Positions 52,746 to 61,183 of a stretch of 64,000 bases of DNA are shown piece after piece. Below the pieces are notes generated by a model, which saw nothing but the letters and a program-made list of their open reading frames with translations, did not search any database and was not told the DNA's origin. Position numbers and translations under genes: made by a program. Source of the DNA: Crocinitomicaceae bacterium (GTDB lineage: Bacteria; Bacteroidota; Bacteroidia; Flavobacteriales_D; Crocinitomicaceae); contig JAJTCM010000001.1 of the NCBI GenBank assembly GCA_021325675.1, positions 806,001 to 870,000 on the forward strand, read 5' to 3'. Every line of letters begins with the position of its first letter. Positions within the stretch are counted from its first letter, which is position 1.

Positions 52746-52786
52746 AATGTGGGAATATGCTAATGTTTTAATGTGCTAATTAATTT
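52746..52786. repeat. CTAAT-family dispersed repeat, second copy
   Basis: This 41-nt stretch reads GGAATATGCTAATGTTTTAA then TGTGCTAATTAATTT and matches the arms of the inverted repeat at 4753-4841. Here only one arm is present, so it cannot fold on itself. Confidence 0.65.
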
Positions 52787-52798
52787 GAGAACAGCATA

Positions 52799-52898
52799 AC
52801 GCAAAGTTTAGAAAGTACACGCTAAGAACGGCGAAGAAAAGGGAGCAAGGAATTTTAAACGGTGTATGAGAATTCAACATTCATAAATCATCACCTGT
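52799..52898. repeat. Mixed fragments of two other repeat families
   Basis: 52799-52850 (ACGCAAAGTTTAGAAAGTAC and on) resembles the arms at 23025-23175. 52871-52898 (GAATTCAACATTCATAAATC and on) resembles the AACATTC family at 9761-9842. With the CTAAT copy beside them, three families lie in one 200-nt gap. Confidence 0.5.
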
Positions 52899-52904
52899 CA
52901 TTCA

Positions 52905-53447
52905 CTATCGTTGCAGGTACAAACGGATCTCCGTAGCGCCTTTGCCGTATTCGAGGTAGGAAGCGTCGTAAAATTCGAGAAACTCCTGCTGGGCGAGATA
53001 ATTACGGATTTCATTCTTCAGCACGCCTTCCCCAACTCCGTGAATGACAACAACTTTCTGGATGCCGTTTGCCCGGGCTTTTGACAAAAATCGCTTGAAT
53101 TCGGACATTTGGGTTTTCATGATCTCAAAATTCGACATGCCGCGGTGGTTATCCGTCAGGGATTCGATGTGTAAATCCAGCTCCCAGTAATCTTTGGCTT
53201 CTGCCGAGCTGCGGTCTTTCTGCACACTGTAATTGGACCGTGTTTTAGGCTGCTCATCTTCTTTCGGGCCGGGATTGTAGTCGTTGTCCTCCATGCTTCC
53301 GTGGATCTTCACGAGGTCCCTGACAAAATATACCTGCTCAAAACCAAAGTCATCGCGTATTTTGACCTGGGTTGCGCTGATGATTTCCGTTACGATACCG
53401 AAACCACTTTCGTGTAAGAATGTTATTTTTTCTCCTGGCTGAAACAT
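52905..53447 (-). CDS. Smr-domain protein
   Basis: 180-residue protein. Residues 1-70 form a small beta-rich domain (GEKITFLHESGFGIVTEIIS, VKIRDDFGFEQVYFVRDLV), as in DUF2027-type proteins. Residues 95-180 are an Smr domain (ELDLHIESLTDNHRGMSNFE, KVVVIHGVGEGVLKNEIRNY and YGKGATEIRLYL), a nuclease-like fold known from the MutS2 C-terminus. The MutS2 ATPase part is absent. A role in DNA or RNA handling is plausible but unproven. The promoter element TACCTTTG is 4 nt before the ATG. Confidence 0.85.
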   Translation of the reverse strand: MFQPGEKITFLHESGFGIVTEIISATQVKIRDDFGFEQVYFVRDLVKIHGSMEDNDYNPGPKEDEQPKTRSNYSVQKDRSSAEAKDYWELDLHIESLTDNHRGMSNFEIMKTQMSEFKRFLSKARANGIQKVVVIHGVGEGVLKNEIRNYLAQQEFLEFYDASYLEYGKGATEIRLYLQR

Positions 53448-53451
53448 AGTA

Positions 53452-53459
53452 CAAAGGTA
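53452..53459 (-). promoter_or_regulatory. TACCTTTG -7 element of the Smr gene
   Basis: A perfect TAnnTTTG match on the minus strand, exactly 4 nt (TACT) before the ATG at 53447, predicting a leaderless mRNA. Confidence 0.6.
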
Positions 53460-53464
53460 AGAAT

Positions 53465-53493
53465 TGAAAATGGAGAATTAAGAATTAAGAATG
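53465..53493. repeat. Copy of the repeat found at the bshA 3' end
   Basis: TTGAAAATGGAGAATTAAGA and the following 9 nt match 8476-8504 (reverse strand) with two differences over 29 nt. A partial tandem copy (AATGGAAAATTGAGAATG) follows. Here the element is fully intergenic. Confidence 0.7.
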
Positions 53494-53575
53494 GAAAATT
53501 GAGAATGAGGTATGAGCCTGTAAGTTGTTTTAAATAACCCCTAACTTTTAAACTAATAACCCATTAACAAAAAAA

Positions 53576-53605
53576 AACGCCCTTCCAAATGAACGAAAGG
53601 GCGTT
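53576..53605 (-). terminator. Terminator of the OmpA-family gene
   Basis: A 9-bp stem AACGCCCTT (53576-53584) with AAGGGCGTT (53597-53605). On the minus strand it is followed by a T tract (the A run at 53569-53577), 21 nt after the OmpA gene stop. It has T runs on both sides and could act in either direction. Confidence 0.88.
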
Positions 53606-53626
53606 TTCTTTTTGTTATTTTATCTC

Positions 53627-54841
53627 TTAAAGAACGCGGAAGGTAATTCTTCTCGTTTTGGCGTTCTTCATATCTTCGTCATCAGTTTCCTGGATTTCAG
53701 CGTTATCTCCGCCTGCACCCATTGGTCTTGAAATAATACGGTCTTCAGCAATTCCTTTGTCTTTGAGGTAACGTTTTGCGATGTCGATCCGCTTCTGGTC
53801 CATTCCTTCGTAAAGCGGGTTTTCTTCAGCTTTAGCGATTTCATTCTCATCGGAGTAACCCATGATCTCGATTTTCATCGTTGGGTTTGCTTTCATGTTT
53901 TCAGCAACCAAATCCAGGGATTTCATAGCTTCAGGCTGCAATTTGTTTTTACCGAATGCGAAGAAGCTTGCCTGTGCTTCGATTTTTTCTTTCGCTGTCA
54001 TTCCCTCTTTCATGAAAGTCGGGCGCTGGTAAATAGTGGAAGAAACTTCGTCTTCCAGGTCACCGATACCGCAGTCACATGTTTTACCTTCTTCCAGTAA
54101 AGTAACAGAAACATCGTCGATATAGTAATAAGCTGCAATTACCGGTGTACCTTTCTGGTCTTTCGGCTGCTTGTTGCGCTCGTTCACTGTATTTTCGTTG
54201 TTCACGAAGTTACCGATTACGATGTGCTTCTCACCACCTTCAGACTCGTATGTACCGCATACTTTTTCCCAGTTGTAGAACGCGTTGAATACTTTGTTCT
54301 CGTGGTGCAGGATATTCGGCGTTTCGATAATGCTTGCTTTTGCATCTGTTCCGTAAGCTTTTTTCGCCAGGATCGCCCCGATGTTGTTGGAGGAATATTT
54401 GGATAATTCAGCCAGGGAAACATGGAAAGAAACGCAGTACTTCATTCCTTTTTTCAAAGGCGTCTTCAATTTCGCCATGATGTAGGAACGGGGCATTTTA
54501 TCGTTGTAGGAATACCCGAAAATACCAGCATAGTTGCTTCCGTCTTTCGGATCTTCTTTTCCGTAAAAATTAGTCGGCGTGTTGATTTCAGCAATCTTAT
54601 CGGCAGGAAGGTATAAATCCGCTTTCACACCTGTCGGTGAGCTCCAGCCGGTTGCCATATCAATGGATCCCAGTTTTTTGATTTTTCCTGTAGTAGCCTC
54701 AAAGCTTCCGTTTTCCACCAGGTTTTCATTCTCTGTTCCTTTTTTGCCTTTTTCGTTTTTTTCGCTTTTTTGCGCATACAAATTCAGGCTCAAAGGTAAA
54801 ACAAGCATAAATGCCGCAAGTGTTTTAATATTTGATCTCAT
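53627..54841 (-). CDS. OmpA-family outer-membrane/peptidoglycan-binding protein
   Basis: 404-residue exported protein. The signal peptide is residues 1-23 (ending LNLYAQ). Residues about 35-250 form a beta-sandwich-like domain with [13 protein letters not shown] and [12 protein letters not shown], similar to carbohydrate-binding-like modules of Bacteroidota OmpA proteins. The C-terminal OmpA domain (about 290-404) shows [27 protein letters not shown] and the arginine motif [12 protein letters not shown] for diaminopimelate binding. Its start overlaps the hemE stop by 17 nt, an odd coupling. Confidence 0.9.
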   Translation of the reverse strand: MRSNIKTLAAFMLVLPLSLNLYAQKSEKNEKGKKGTENENLVENGSFEATTGKIKKLGSIDMATGWSSPTGVKADLYLPADKIAEINTPTNFYGKEDPKDGSNYAGIFGYSYNDKMPRSYIMAKLKTPLKKGMKYCVSFHVSLAELSKYSSNNIGAILAKKAYGTDAKASIIETPNILHHENKVFNAFYNWEKVCGTYESEGGEKHIVIGNFVNNENTVNERNKQPKDQKGTPVIAAYYYIDDVSVTLLEEGKTCDCGIGDLEDEVSSTIYQRPTFMKEGMTAKEKIEAQASFFAFGKNKLQPEAMKSLDLVAENMKANPTMKIEIMGYSDENEIAKAEENPLYEGMDQKRIDIAKRYLKDKGIAEDRIISRPMGAGGDNAEIQETDDEDMKNAKTRRITFRVL

Positions 54842-55862
54842 AGTTTTTAACTGTTTTTATAAACGTTTTTACTTTTTCCGGTTCTATGTCAGGATATACT
54901 CCGTGACCAAGATTGACTATATGTCGCCGACTTTTGAACGAGTCGAGCATCTTTTTTGTTTCATTTTCAACATTTTCGTGCGACGCGTAGAGCACACAAG
55001 GATCCAGGTTGCCCTGCAGTGTCCTGTTCTCCCCTACTTCCCTGCGGATGGTTTCAACATCCATGTTCCAGTCGAGGCCTACCGTGTTGCATTTCAGCTT
55101 CGCAATAGCTCCTACCGAGGTAATCGCGCCCTTGGAAAACAGGGTTACCGGTACTTCGGTGATTGCGTCACAAATTTCTTTCAAATAAGGCAAACTAAAT
55201 TCAGCGTACTGAGCGGTGCCCAAAATCCCTGCCCAGGAATCGAAGACCTGCAGCATATGTGCGCCCGCTTCAACCTGAGCTTTGAGGTATTGAATTGTCA
55301 CCCTGGTAATACGTGATAACAATTCATGTGCCAAAGTAGGATTTGTGTACAAAAGCTTGCGGGCTTCGGAGAACGTTTTAGAACCATGGCCTTCCACCAT
55401 GTAGCAGAAAATCGTCCACGGCGCGCCGGCAAAACCGATTAGCGGAACACGGCCGTTGAGCTCTTTATTTGTAATTCGGATTGCTTCGGTTACATAGCCT
55501 AAACGGTCTTCGATGTTGAAATCTGTTTCGGCGTATTTGAGATCGGCTTCGGATTTGATCGTTTTTTCAAACCACGGTCCGCGCTGTTCGATCATCTGGT
55601 ATTCGAGCCCCATTGCTTCGGGAACCACCAGGATATCAGAGAAGATAATTGCTGCATCAACTCCCAGTAAATCCACGGGTTGAATGGTAACTTCGGCCGC
55701 CTTCTCAGGGGTTTCGACCAACTCTTTAAAGCCTGACAATGAAGCGCGTACCTCACGGTATTCGGGTAAAATCCTGCCTGCCTGGCGCATGAGCCAAACC
55801 GGGTACCGTTCAATCGCTTCCCCCCTTGCTGCCCTAAGTATTAAGTCGTTCTTTAAAGTCAT
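54825..55862 (-). CDS. hemE: Uroporphyrinogen decarboxylase
   Basis: Removes four acetate carboxyls from uroporphyrinogen III to give coproporphyrinogen III in haem synthesis. It is 345 residues from the ATG at 55862. Signatures are [20 protein letters not shown] at the N-terminus, [20 protein letters not shown]-like sequence, [18 protein letters not shown], and [14 protein letters not shown] at the end. The frame is open to 56003, but those residues cover the promoter and are not family sequence. The OmpA gene overlaps its last 17 nt. Confidence 0.95.
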   Translation of the reverse strand: MTLKNDLILRAARGEAIERYPVWLMRQAGRILPEYREVRASLSGFKELVETPEKAAEVTIQPVDLLGVDAAIIFSDILVVPEAMGLEYQMIEQRGPWFEKTIKSEADLKYAETDFNIEDRLGYVTEAIRITNKELNGRVPLIGFAGAPWTIFCYMVEGHGSKTFSEARKLLYTNPTLAHELLSRITRVTIQYLKAQVEAGAHMLQVFDSWAGILGTAQYAEFSLPYLKEICDAITEVPVTLFSKGAITSVGAIAKLKCNTVGLDWNMDVETIRREVGENRTLQGNLDPCVLYASHENVENETKKMLDSFKSRRHIVNLGHGVYPDIEPEKVKTFIKTVKNYEIKY

Positions 55863-55868
55863 GGGTAG

Positions 55869-55876
55869 CAAAGATA
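55869..55876 (-). promoter_or_regulatory. TATCTTTG -7 element of hemE
   Basis: A perfect TAnnTTTG match on the minus strand, 6 nt before the ATG at 55862. It also fixes the start, since upstream codons in frame would lie before the promoter. Confidence 0.6.
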
Positions 55877-55990
55877 AACATTTGAAGAAAAATAGCACAA
55901 AAATGATACGTTTTATTTTAACAAGATATTTTATCTGCTTTGATCCTTTCAAATTCAAGGATATTTTTATTCCATCTTCTAAAAATAACG

Positions 55991-56125
55991 GCCACGAATG
56001 CACGAATTTATTATTGTGCTTAGTGTCTGAATAAATAGCACAAATAAATTATTCACCCTGTGAATTATATCCGTGTAATTTTTACCTGTTAGGTCATAAC
56101 TGATTGAAATTCGTGCATTCGTGGC
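55991..56125. repeat. MITE-like inverted-repeat element (CACGAATGC family), copy 2
   Basis: A perfect 19-bp terminal inverted repeat: GCCACGAATGCACGAATTT (55991-56009) with AAATTCGTGCATTCGTGGC (56107-56125), 135 bp end to end. No open reading frame. The inside reads in reverse complement like the element at 11364-11493, including the AATTACACG patch. I see no clear target-site duplication. Confidence 0.85.
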
Positions 56126-56203
56126 AAAAAAACTACAACTCAAGTAGCAAAAACCCACAACTCATTGTCAACCAAAATTTAACTTATTATATAAAGATAT
56201 TCT

Positions 56204-56211
56204 TAGTTTTG
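56204..56211 (+). promoter_or_regulatory. TAGTTTTG -7 element of the MFS gene
   Basis: TAGTTTTG matches TAnnTTTG, 23 nt before the ATG at 56235. Confidence 0.45.
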
Positions 56212-56234
56212 CAGCACAGATTTAAACTACTGTT

Positions 56235-57476
56235 ATGACGCGTCAGCAAAAACTTAAACATTTGTTCAGCTTACCGGTGATTGTAGCCGCCCTTGGCTAT
56301 TTTGTGGATATTTACGATTTGCTCCTCTTTGGGATCGTGCGTGTTCCGAGCCTGCAGGATATGAGCCTCGACCCGGATACGCTGGGTGTTTCCATCCTCA
56401 ACTGGCAGATGAGCGGCTTGCTCCTCGGCGGGATTTTATGGGGGATTTTAGGTGATAAGAGAGGGCGCTTGTCCGTGCTTTTCGGTTCAATTATTTTGTA
56501 TTCCCTGGCGAATGTAGCCTGCGGTTTCCTTCCCCACATTAATTTTATGGATAAAGGAACGGCTTATATCGCGCTCCGCTTCATCGCAGGAATCGGCCTG
56601 GCAGGTGAGCTGGGCGCCGGGATCACGCTTGTTTCCGAATCTTTGCCCAAGGAATTGCGTGCTATCGGGACTTCGCTCGTGGCAGGCTTTGGTTTGTTCG
56701 GGGCGGTAGTTGCCAACTTTACGGTGGAATTAACTAGTCATTGGACAATAGCTTACTGGATCGGCGGCGCCATGGGATTGTGCCTGTTGCTGCTTCGCAT
56801 CGGTGTATTGGAATCCGGTATTTTCAAGGAAATCGCCCACGACAAAAGCGTTAAAAAAGGTAATATCCTGATGCTTTTCAATTCCTGGAAACGTTTTTCC
56901 CTCTACCTAAAATGCATCGGTATCGGGCTTCCAACCTGGTTTTGTATCGGGATCCTGGCGATGCTGGGCAACCAATTCGGCAAGGCGCTCAAGCTTTCAG
57001 AAGAAATCAAGCCCGGAATGGCGATCATGTGGGCTTACATCGGGATTTCGGCCGGGGATTTCCTGAGCGGTTTTATCAGTCACTGGCTTGCTTCCCGCAA
57101 AAAAGCAATTTTGTATATGATGCTTTTTACGCTTTTGGGCGTTTCCCTCATGCTTTTTCTACCTTACCGAAGCGCCGGTATGTACTATTTTTACTGTGTC
57201 TGGCTCGGTCTCGGAACGGGTTACTGGGCGATGTTCGTTACAGTGGGGGCTGAGCAATTCGGAACAAATATCCGTTCTACGGCAGCTACGACAATCCCGA
57301 ACATGGTGCGCGGAACAGTTGTTTTGATGACGCTCTTATTTGACTTTGGGAAAAATGACCTGGGTGTAGTTTACTCAGGCGTAACGGTCGGGGTCATTTG
57401 TTTTGCCCTCGGAATTTATTCAACAGTCAGTATTCCGGAAACGCATAACCGGGAGATGGACTTTATTGAGAAGTGA
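56235..57476 (+). CDS. MFS transporter (sugar/organic-acid symporter type)
   Basis: 413-residue protein with about twelve hydrophobic segments. The loop 2-3 motif GILGDKRGRLSV is the MFS signature, and the opening YFVDIYDLLLFGIVR and the segment RFIAGIGLAGELGAGITLVS resemble the metabolite:proton symporter family that includes sugar, aromatic acid and sialic acid carriers. The substrate cannot be told. It has its own promoter and is convergent with the acyl-CoA reductase gene. Confidence 0.88.
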   Translation: MTRQQKLKHLFSLPVIVAALGYFVDIYDLLLFGIVRVPSLQDMSLDPDTLGVSILNWQMSGLLLGGILWGILGDKRGRLSVLFGSIILYSLANVACGFLPHINFMDKGTAYIALRFIAGIGLAGELGAGITLVSESLPKELRAIGTSLVAGFGLFGAVVANFTVELTSHWTIAYWIGGAMGLCLLLLRIGVLESGIFKEIAHDKSVKKGNILMLFNSWKRFSLYLKCIGIGLPTWFCIGILAMLGNQFGKALKLSEEIKPGMAIMWAYIGISAGDFLSGFISHWLASRKKAILYMMLFTLLGVSLMLFLPYRSAGMYYFYCVWLGLGTGYWAMFVTVGAEQFGTNIRSTAATTIPNMVRGTVVLMTLLFDFGKNDLGVVYSGVTVGVICFALGIYSTVSIPETHNREMDFIEK

Positions 57477-57515
57477 TGAATTATTGAACATTGATCGTTC
57501 AACATTCCTCATTTC
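57474..57515. repeat. Inverted repeat (AACATTC family) between convergent genes
   Basis: TGATGAATTATTGAAC pairs with CGTTCAACATTCCTCATTT around a short ATTGAT centre. It lies between the MFS stop and the reductase stop and overlaps the last codons of the latter. It belongs with the elements at 9761-9842. Confidence 0.55.
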
Positions 57516-58555
57516 AAATCAGACAGCCATTTCAACGTGTCCACCCCGTCTGCATAATCCCACAATTCCGGGGACTGGGCTTTTCCGAAAGGAAGATAAC
57601 CGTGACCAACGATGGCCTGGAGATTTTCTTTTTGCTGCGCGATGAAACCTTCCACTTCTTTTTTGTCTGAGTAGCGTTTGTAATAGATCATACCGAGCGG
57701 CGAATGCAAATCTGCCGATTCCCGGAGCAGCAAAAAGCCGTTGTCAAGGATTTCTTCGCGGTTCATCAGGAAAACGGCTTTGTTGTAATCGTAATTGTTG
57801 GCATATTTATGATGGTTCACGATATCGCCGTAGGGGAAAATCCCTTCAAAAAAACGGTCAAGCACGAAATCCTGAGGAACGAACAATTGAGAAACGTTGC
57901 GGCACCCTAAGCCGAAATAGGAAAAAATATCCGATCCGAGGGCGTTTAACTCCTCCCCTGTTTCTGTTCCGTCCAGCACGGCCAATGAAGTGCGGTTGCG
58001 GCGAAAAATATGCGGGTATTTCCCGAAATAGCTTTCAAAATAGTGCAGGGAATTATTGCTTCCTGTAGCGATTACGGCGTCAATTTCGCCTAGTCTTCCT
58101 GCGGAAATGGTGATCTGCTGCTTCAACTCCGGTTCAAACTGGAACAAAGCATTCAGCAAGGCCGGCAAAAGCGTTTGATCGGATGAGCTGAGCTTCACCA
58201 CAGCATGATGTCCGCTGACGACAACCGAAAGCAGATCGTGGAAACCCACCAGCGGAATGTTTCCCGCCATGATCAGTCCAACGCGTTTTGGAGCAGCTGT
58301 AAACTCGTACGGAGCTGTCCATTTTTCCAGGTTTTTATCTTTGAGGAGCTTTCCCCAGGCTGTGAGCGACTGGCGTACATTTTCTACGGTAAACCATCCG
58401 TTCAGGTGGAATTGCTTATTAATCAGCGCACGAATCGTATCGTATTCTTCTTCGGTGATCCCGATGCTGAAGCCCGGCCATTCGTTGTTGGCACCCAAAT
58501 GGTCCAGTACCAGGGAAAGCTGGTGAAATGCCGGGATTGAATTTGTTTTTTTCAC
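57509..58555 (-). CDS. LuxC-type acyl-CoA reductase family protein
   Basis: 348-residue protein of the LuxC acyl-CoA reductase family (aldehyde dehydrogenase superfamily). Recognisable blocks are [60 protein letters not shown] and the active-site region [17 protein letters not shown], with the catalytic cysteine in GLGCRN. It would reduce an acyl-thioester to aldehyde. The start is GTG at 58555, 4 nt after a TAATTTTG element. It is divergent from a ferredoxin gene, which suggests electron supply but proves nothing. Confidence 0.85.
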   Translation of the reverse strand: MKKTNSIPAFHQLSLVLDHLGANNEWPGFSIGITEEEYDTIRALINKQFHLNGWFTVENVRQSLTAWGKLLKDKNLEKWTAPYEFTAAPKRVGLIMAGNIPLVGFHDLLSVVVSGHHAVVKLSSSDQTLLPALLNALFQFEPELKQQITISAGRLGEIDAVIATGSNNSLHYFESYFGKYPHIFRRNRTSLAVLDGTETGEELNALGSDIFSYFGLGCRNVSQLFVPQDFVLDRFFEGIFPYGDIVNHHKYANNYDYNKAVFLMNREEILDNGFLLLRESADLHSPLGMIYYKRYSDKKEVEGFIAQQKENLQAIVGHGYLPFGKAQSPELWDYADGVDTLKWLSDLK

Positions 58556-58559
58556 GGTA

Positions 58560-58567
58560 CAAAATTA
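58560..58567 (-). promoter_or_regulatory. TAATTTTG -7 element of the LuxC-type gene
   Basis: A perfect TAnnTTTG match, exactly 4 nt (TACC) before the GTG start, as at rimO; this also supports GTG as the start. Confidence 0.6.
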
Positions 58568-58641
58568 CACGCTTTTTTTCCAAGCTGTTACTCCCGGGGC
58601 TTTTTTTTAGCTCGCCTGAACAATTATCGCCTGAAAGACCT

Positions 58642-58649
58642 TATATTTG
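58642..58649 (+). promoter_or_regulatory. TATATTTG -7 element of the ferredoxin gene
   Basis: TATATTTG matches TAnnTTTG, 26 nt before the ferredoxin ATG. Confidence 0.5.
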
Positions 58650-58675
58650 CAAAAATTTCAAAATCAAACAGAGCT

Positions 58676-59023
58676 ATGGCGATAATGATTACCGATGAGT
58701 GCATCAACTGCGGAGCTTGTGAGCCTGAATGCCCGAATACGGCTATTTATGAAGGGGGCGCCGAGTGGAAATACAGTGATGGAACTTCGTTAGTAGGAAT
58801 GCTTACCACCCTGGACGGCGAAAACGTTGATGCCGCGCAGGAACATACACCGGTGAACATGGATATCTATTATATTGTACATGATAAATGTACGGAATGT
58901 GTAGGTTTTCATGATGAGCCTCAATGTGCTGCCGTTTGCCCGGTTGACTGCTGTGTTGACGATCCTGATTACAGGGAATCGGAAGATGAGCTGCTGGCGA
59001 AAAAAGATTTCATGCATTTGTAA
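58676..59023 (+). CDS. 2[4Fe-4S] ferredoxin
   Basis: 115-residue electron carrier. The first cluster motif is C9-x2-C12-x2-C15-x3-C19-P ([18 protein letters not shown]). The second is C72-x2-C75-x8-C84-x3-C88-P, with an 8-residue insertion typical of Alvin-type (Chromatium) ferredoxins. An acidic C-terminus follows. It has its own promoter and a strong terminator, so it is monocistronic, divergent from the LuxC-type reductase gene. Confidence 0.93.
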   Translation: MAIMITDECINCGACEPECPNTAIYEGGAEWKYSDGTSLVGMLTTLDGENVDAAQEHTPVNMDIYYIVHDKCTECVGFHDEPQCAAVCPVDCCVDDPDYRESEDELLAKKDFMHL

Positions 59024-59044
59024 TATATTAGACAATAACAATTA

Positions 59045-59075
59045 AGAGCCGTAAAATTTTACGGCTTTTTTTGTT
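59045..59075 (+). terminator. Rho-independent terminator of the ferredoxin gene
   Basis: A perfect stem AGCCGTAAAA/TTTTACGGCT (59047-59066) followed by a T run, 23 nt after the ferredoxin stop. The stem resembles that at 7193-7215. Confidence 0.9.
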
Positions 59076-59118
59076 ATTGGTCCACAGGAAAGCAGATCAA
59101 TAGGATTGCATTTTTTTG

Positions 59119-59126
59119 TATATTTG
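59119..59126 (+). promoter_or_regulatory. TATATTTG -7 element of the universal stress protein gene
   Basis: TATATTTG matches TAnnTTTG, 17 nt before the ATG at 59144. Confidence 0.5.
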
Positions 59127-59143
59127 TATCAAAGCCCCCTATT

Positions 59144-59944
59144 ATGAAAACCATATTAATCACAAGTGATTTTTCTGAAAACTCGATTGACGCTGCGCAT
59201 GCAGGCATTGAGCTTGCGCGGCTGTTCCATGCGAAAGTGATCCTGATGCATGTTTACTCTTTACCGCTTCCTACCACTGAATTTCCTGAAATGATCGATT
59301 TCTCGGCTTACGAGGGTATCAAGAAGGCACAGCTCGAACAGCTGAAGAAAAAACTAAGCGTTCCTGATGTGGAAATTGAAACGTTTACCGCTCCCGGCAT
59401 GTCTTTTTACGAAGAAGTGCAGCATTACGCCGAACACCGCCAGATTGACCTTATTGTCCTAGGCCTCACCGGTTCAAGCCGCATGTCGGAAATCCTGCTG
59501 GGAAGCAATACGATGAGCCTGCTCGCCCACGCCTCCGTACCTGTCCTCGCTATTCCAAAAGGCTTCTCTATCAAAGACAAACTGAATATTGCTTTCGCTT
59601 ACGACGGGCAAAAAATAGAAAACCAGAAGAACATGGACCTGCTGCGGGAAATGGCCCTGAAGCTGAACACCAAAATCCACGCTTTCCATGTGGCAAAGGA
59701 AAAACACGACCAGGTATTGTATGAGCGCCTGAAAAGCCATCTTCCTTTTGAGCGCTTTACGCTGGAAACGGAAATTAACGATCATACCGATCCGGGAATC
59801 CTCGAATATGTTACCAATAACAAAATCGACATCCTGGCGCTGATCCCGAGGAAATACAAGTTCTTCGACCGCTTGTTCCATGAAAGCCACACCCGCGAGA
59901 TCGCGGAAGCAGGAAGCATTCCTATTCTCGCACTTCCGGATTAA
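59144..59944 (+). CDS. Tandem-domain universal stress protein
   Basis: 266-residue protein made of two UspA-like domains (about 1-145 and 146-266). The first keeps the ATP-binding pattern G-x2-G-x9-G-S/T (LGLTGSSRMSEILLGSNT, then VPVLAIPK). The second begins LNIAFAYDGQKIENQKNMDL and ends AGSIPILALPD but lacks the glycine motif, so it is probably non-binding. The acyltransferase gene starts at the very next base after its stop. Confidence 0.9.
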   Translation: MKTILITSDFSENSIDAAHAGIELARLFHAKVILMHVYSLPLPTTEFPEMIDFSAYEGIKKAQLEQLKKKLSVPDVEIETFTAPGMSFYEEVQHYAEHRQIDLIVLGLTGSSRMSEILLGSNTMSLLAHASVPVLAIPKGFSIKDKLNIAFAYDGQKIENQKNMDLLREMALKLNTKIHAFHVAKEKHDQVLYERLKSHLPFERFTLETEINDHTDPGILEYVTNNKIDILALIPRKYKFFDRLFHESHTREIAEAGSIPILALPD

Positions 59945-61021
59945 ATGACAGGTAAGGGACGACGTATAATCGGGCTTGACCTTGTCCGCAGCGCAGCTAT
60001 TTTACTGGTGATGCTCGGGCATAGCCTGGTTTTTATCCCAAATGCAACGGCGCGCGGAATTTTCAGCCCGGACCTTGACGGTGTCACTGTATTTTTTGTG
60101 CTGAGCGGCTTCCTGATCGGGAAGATCCTGCTGAAAAGCTTTGCCGGAAACCCGGGAACAAAAGAGCTTGTCCGTTTCTGGGCTTTTCGCTGGGCCAAAA
60201 CCCTGCCTTCATATTATGTTGTTTTGAGCGGGCTTTTGCTTTATTATTGGCTGACGAAACAGGACACAGGATCGTTTTCGTGGGAATATTTCGTCTTTAC
60301 GCACAATTTCACAACTTCCGATCTCACATTTTTCAGGGAATCCTGGAGCCTGAGCATCGAAGAATGGTTTTACTTCAGCTTCCCGCTTTTGTTTTTAGTC
60401 TTTCTGCGCCTGCGTAAATCTGCTTTCACCATTTTACCGGTGATTATCCTGCTCTACTTCAGCTTTTCTTTCTTCCTGCGGGTTTACGCTTACGAAAGCA
60501 CGGCAAAAACACTTAACGAGGAGGATTTACAGCAAATTGTGCTTTACCGCTTTGACGCCATCAGCATCGGGATTTTGCTTTCCTGGATCCAACACTATTT
60601 TTCAGCTGCCTGGCAAAAACGAAACGTAGTCTTGCTGCTTACAGGTTTGACCGCCATTTTATTCCTGGAGCTGAATTATAAGCTTCAATGGATTACTATT
60701 TATCCGCCCGTAAAGCTCAGTATCGAAGCAATATCTATCGCTTGCACAATTCCTTATTTCTCAGGAAAAATGACATTTAAGAGCTCATTTTTTAACCGGG
60801 CTTTGGTGTATATCAGCACGCGTTCTTACGCCCTTTACCTGCTCAACCTGACTTTCATACAAATTATTTTCCTGCCCGTTCTTTTTAAATACCTTCCTCT
60901 AACCGGTATTTACGCTGGAGCACGTTTTCTGTGCTACTGGCTGTTCAGCTTTCTCTTTGCGGAAATCCTGTACCGCTGCGTGGAAAAACCCGTGATCACG
61001 TTCCGGAACAGGTATAAATAA
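59945..61021 (+). CDS. Acyltransferase family 3 (OafA-like) membrane protein
   Basis: 358-residue protein with about ten membrane segments. Family motifs are R-x-x-A-x-x-L-V-M-L-G-H near the N-terminus (DLVRSAAILLVMLGHSLVF, catalytic histidine), LSGFLIGKILLKSF, and SWSLSIEEWFYFSFPLLFL. Members O-acetylate sugars of surface polysaccharides or lipids. The substrate is not known. It is directly adjacent (0 nt) to the stress protein gene. Confidence 0.9.
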   Translation: MTGKGRRIIGLDLVRSAAILLVMLGHSLVFIPNATARGIFSPDLDGVTVFFVLSGFLIGKILLKSFAGNPGTKELVRFWAFRWAKTLPSYYVVLSGLLLYYWLTKQDTGSFSWEYFVFTHNFTTSDLTFFRESWSLSIEEWFYFSFPLLFLVFLRLRKSAFTILPVIILLYFSFSFFLRVYAYESTAKTLNEEDLQQIVLYRFDAISIGILLSWIQHYFSAAWQKRNVVLLLTGLTAILFLELNYKLQWITIYPPVKLSIEAISIACTIPYFSGKMTFKSSFFNRALVYISTRSYALYLLNLTFIQIIFLPVLFKYLPLTGIYAGARFLCYWLFSFLFAEILYRCVEKPVITFRNRYK

Positions 61022-61118
61022 ATGGAAATGGGACCGCGAAGTTTTATATGGAGATTGCAAAATATAGGGGAATAAGTAAGCAAAGGCTTTTATACCTTAA
61101 TTTAAACTTTTCCCTGGT

Positions 61119-61152
61119 GCGCTTTGCGAAAACGTAGCCTTTTCTTTGCGAT
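61119..61152. repeat. Fragment of the GCGAAAAC repeat family
   Basis: The 34-nt stretch GCGCTTTGCGAAAACGTAGC and on resembles the right arm of the inverted repeat at 23139-23175. The partner arm may be at 61022-61045 (CCGCGAAGTTTTATATGG), which is weaker. Confidence 0.45.
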
Positions 61153-61183
61153 CCAATATCTTTTCAATCCAAAAACTTCCCAG

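Larger units (their letters stand above)
55863..56234. other. Intergenic region between hemE and the MFS gene
   Basis: 372 bases holding the hemE promoter, the MITE-like element at 55991-56125 and the MFS promoter. Nothing in it looks coding, and no RNA gene is apparent. Confidence 0.6.

Noticed and set aside
55863-56003. N-terminal extension of hemE
   Set aside because: It would precede the promoter element at 55869-55876, and the family starts at MTLKNDL.
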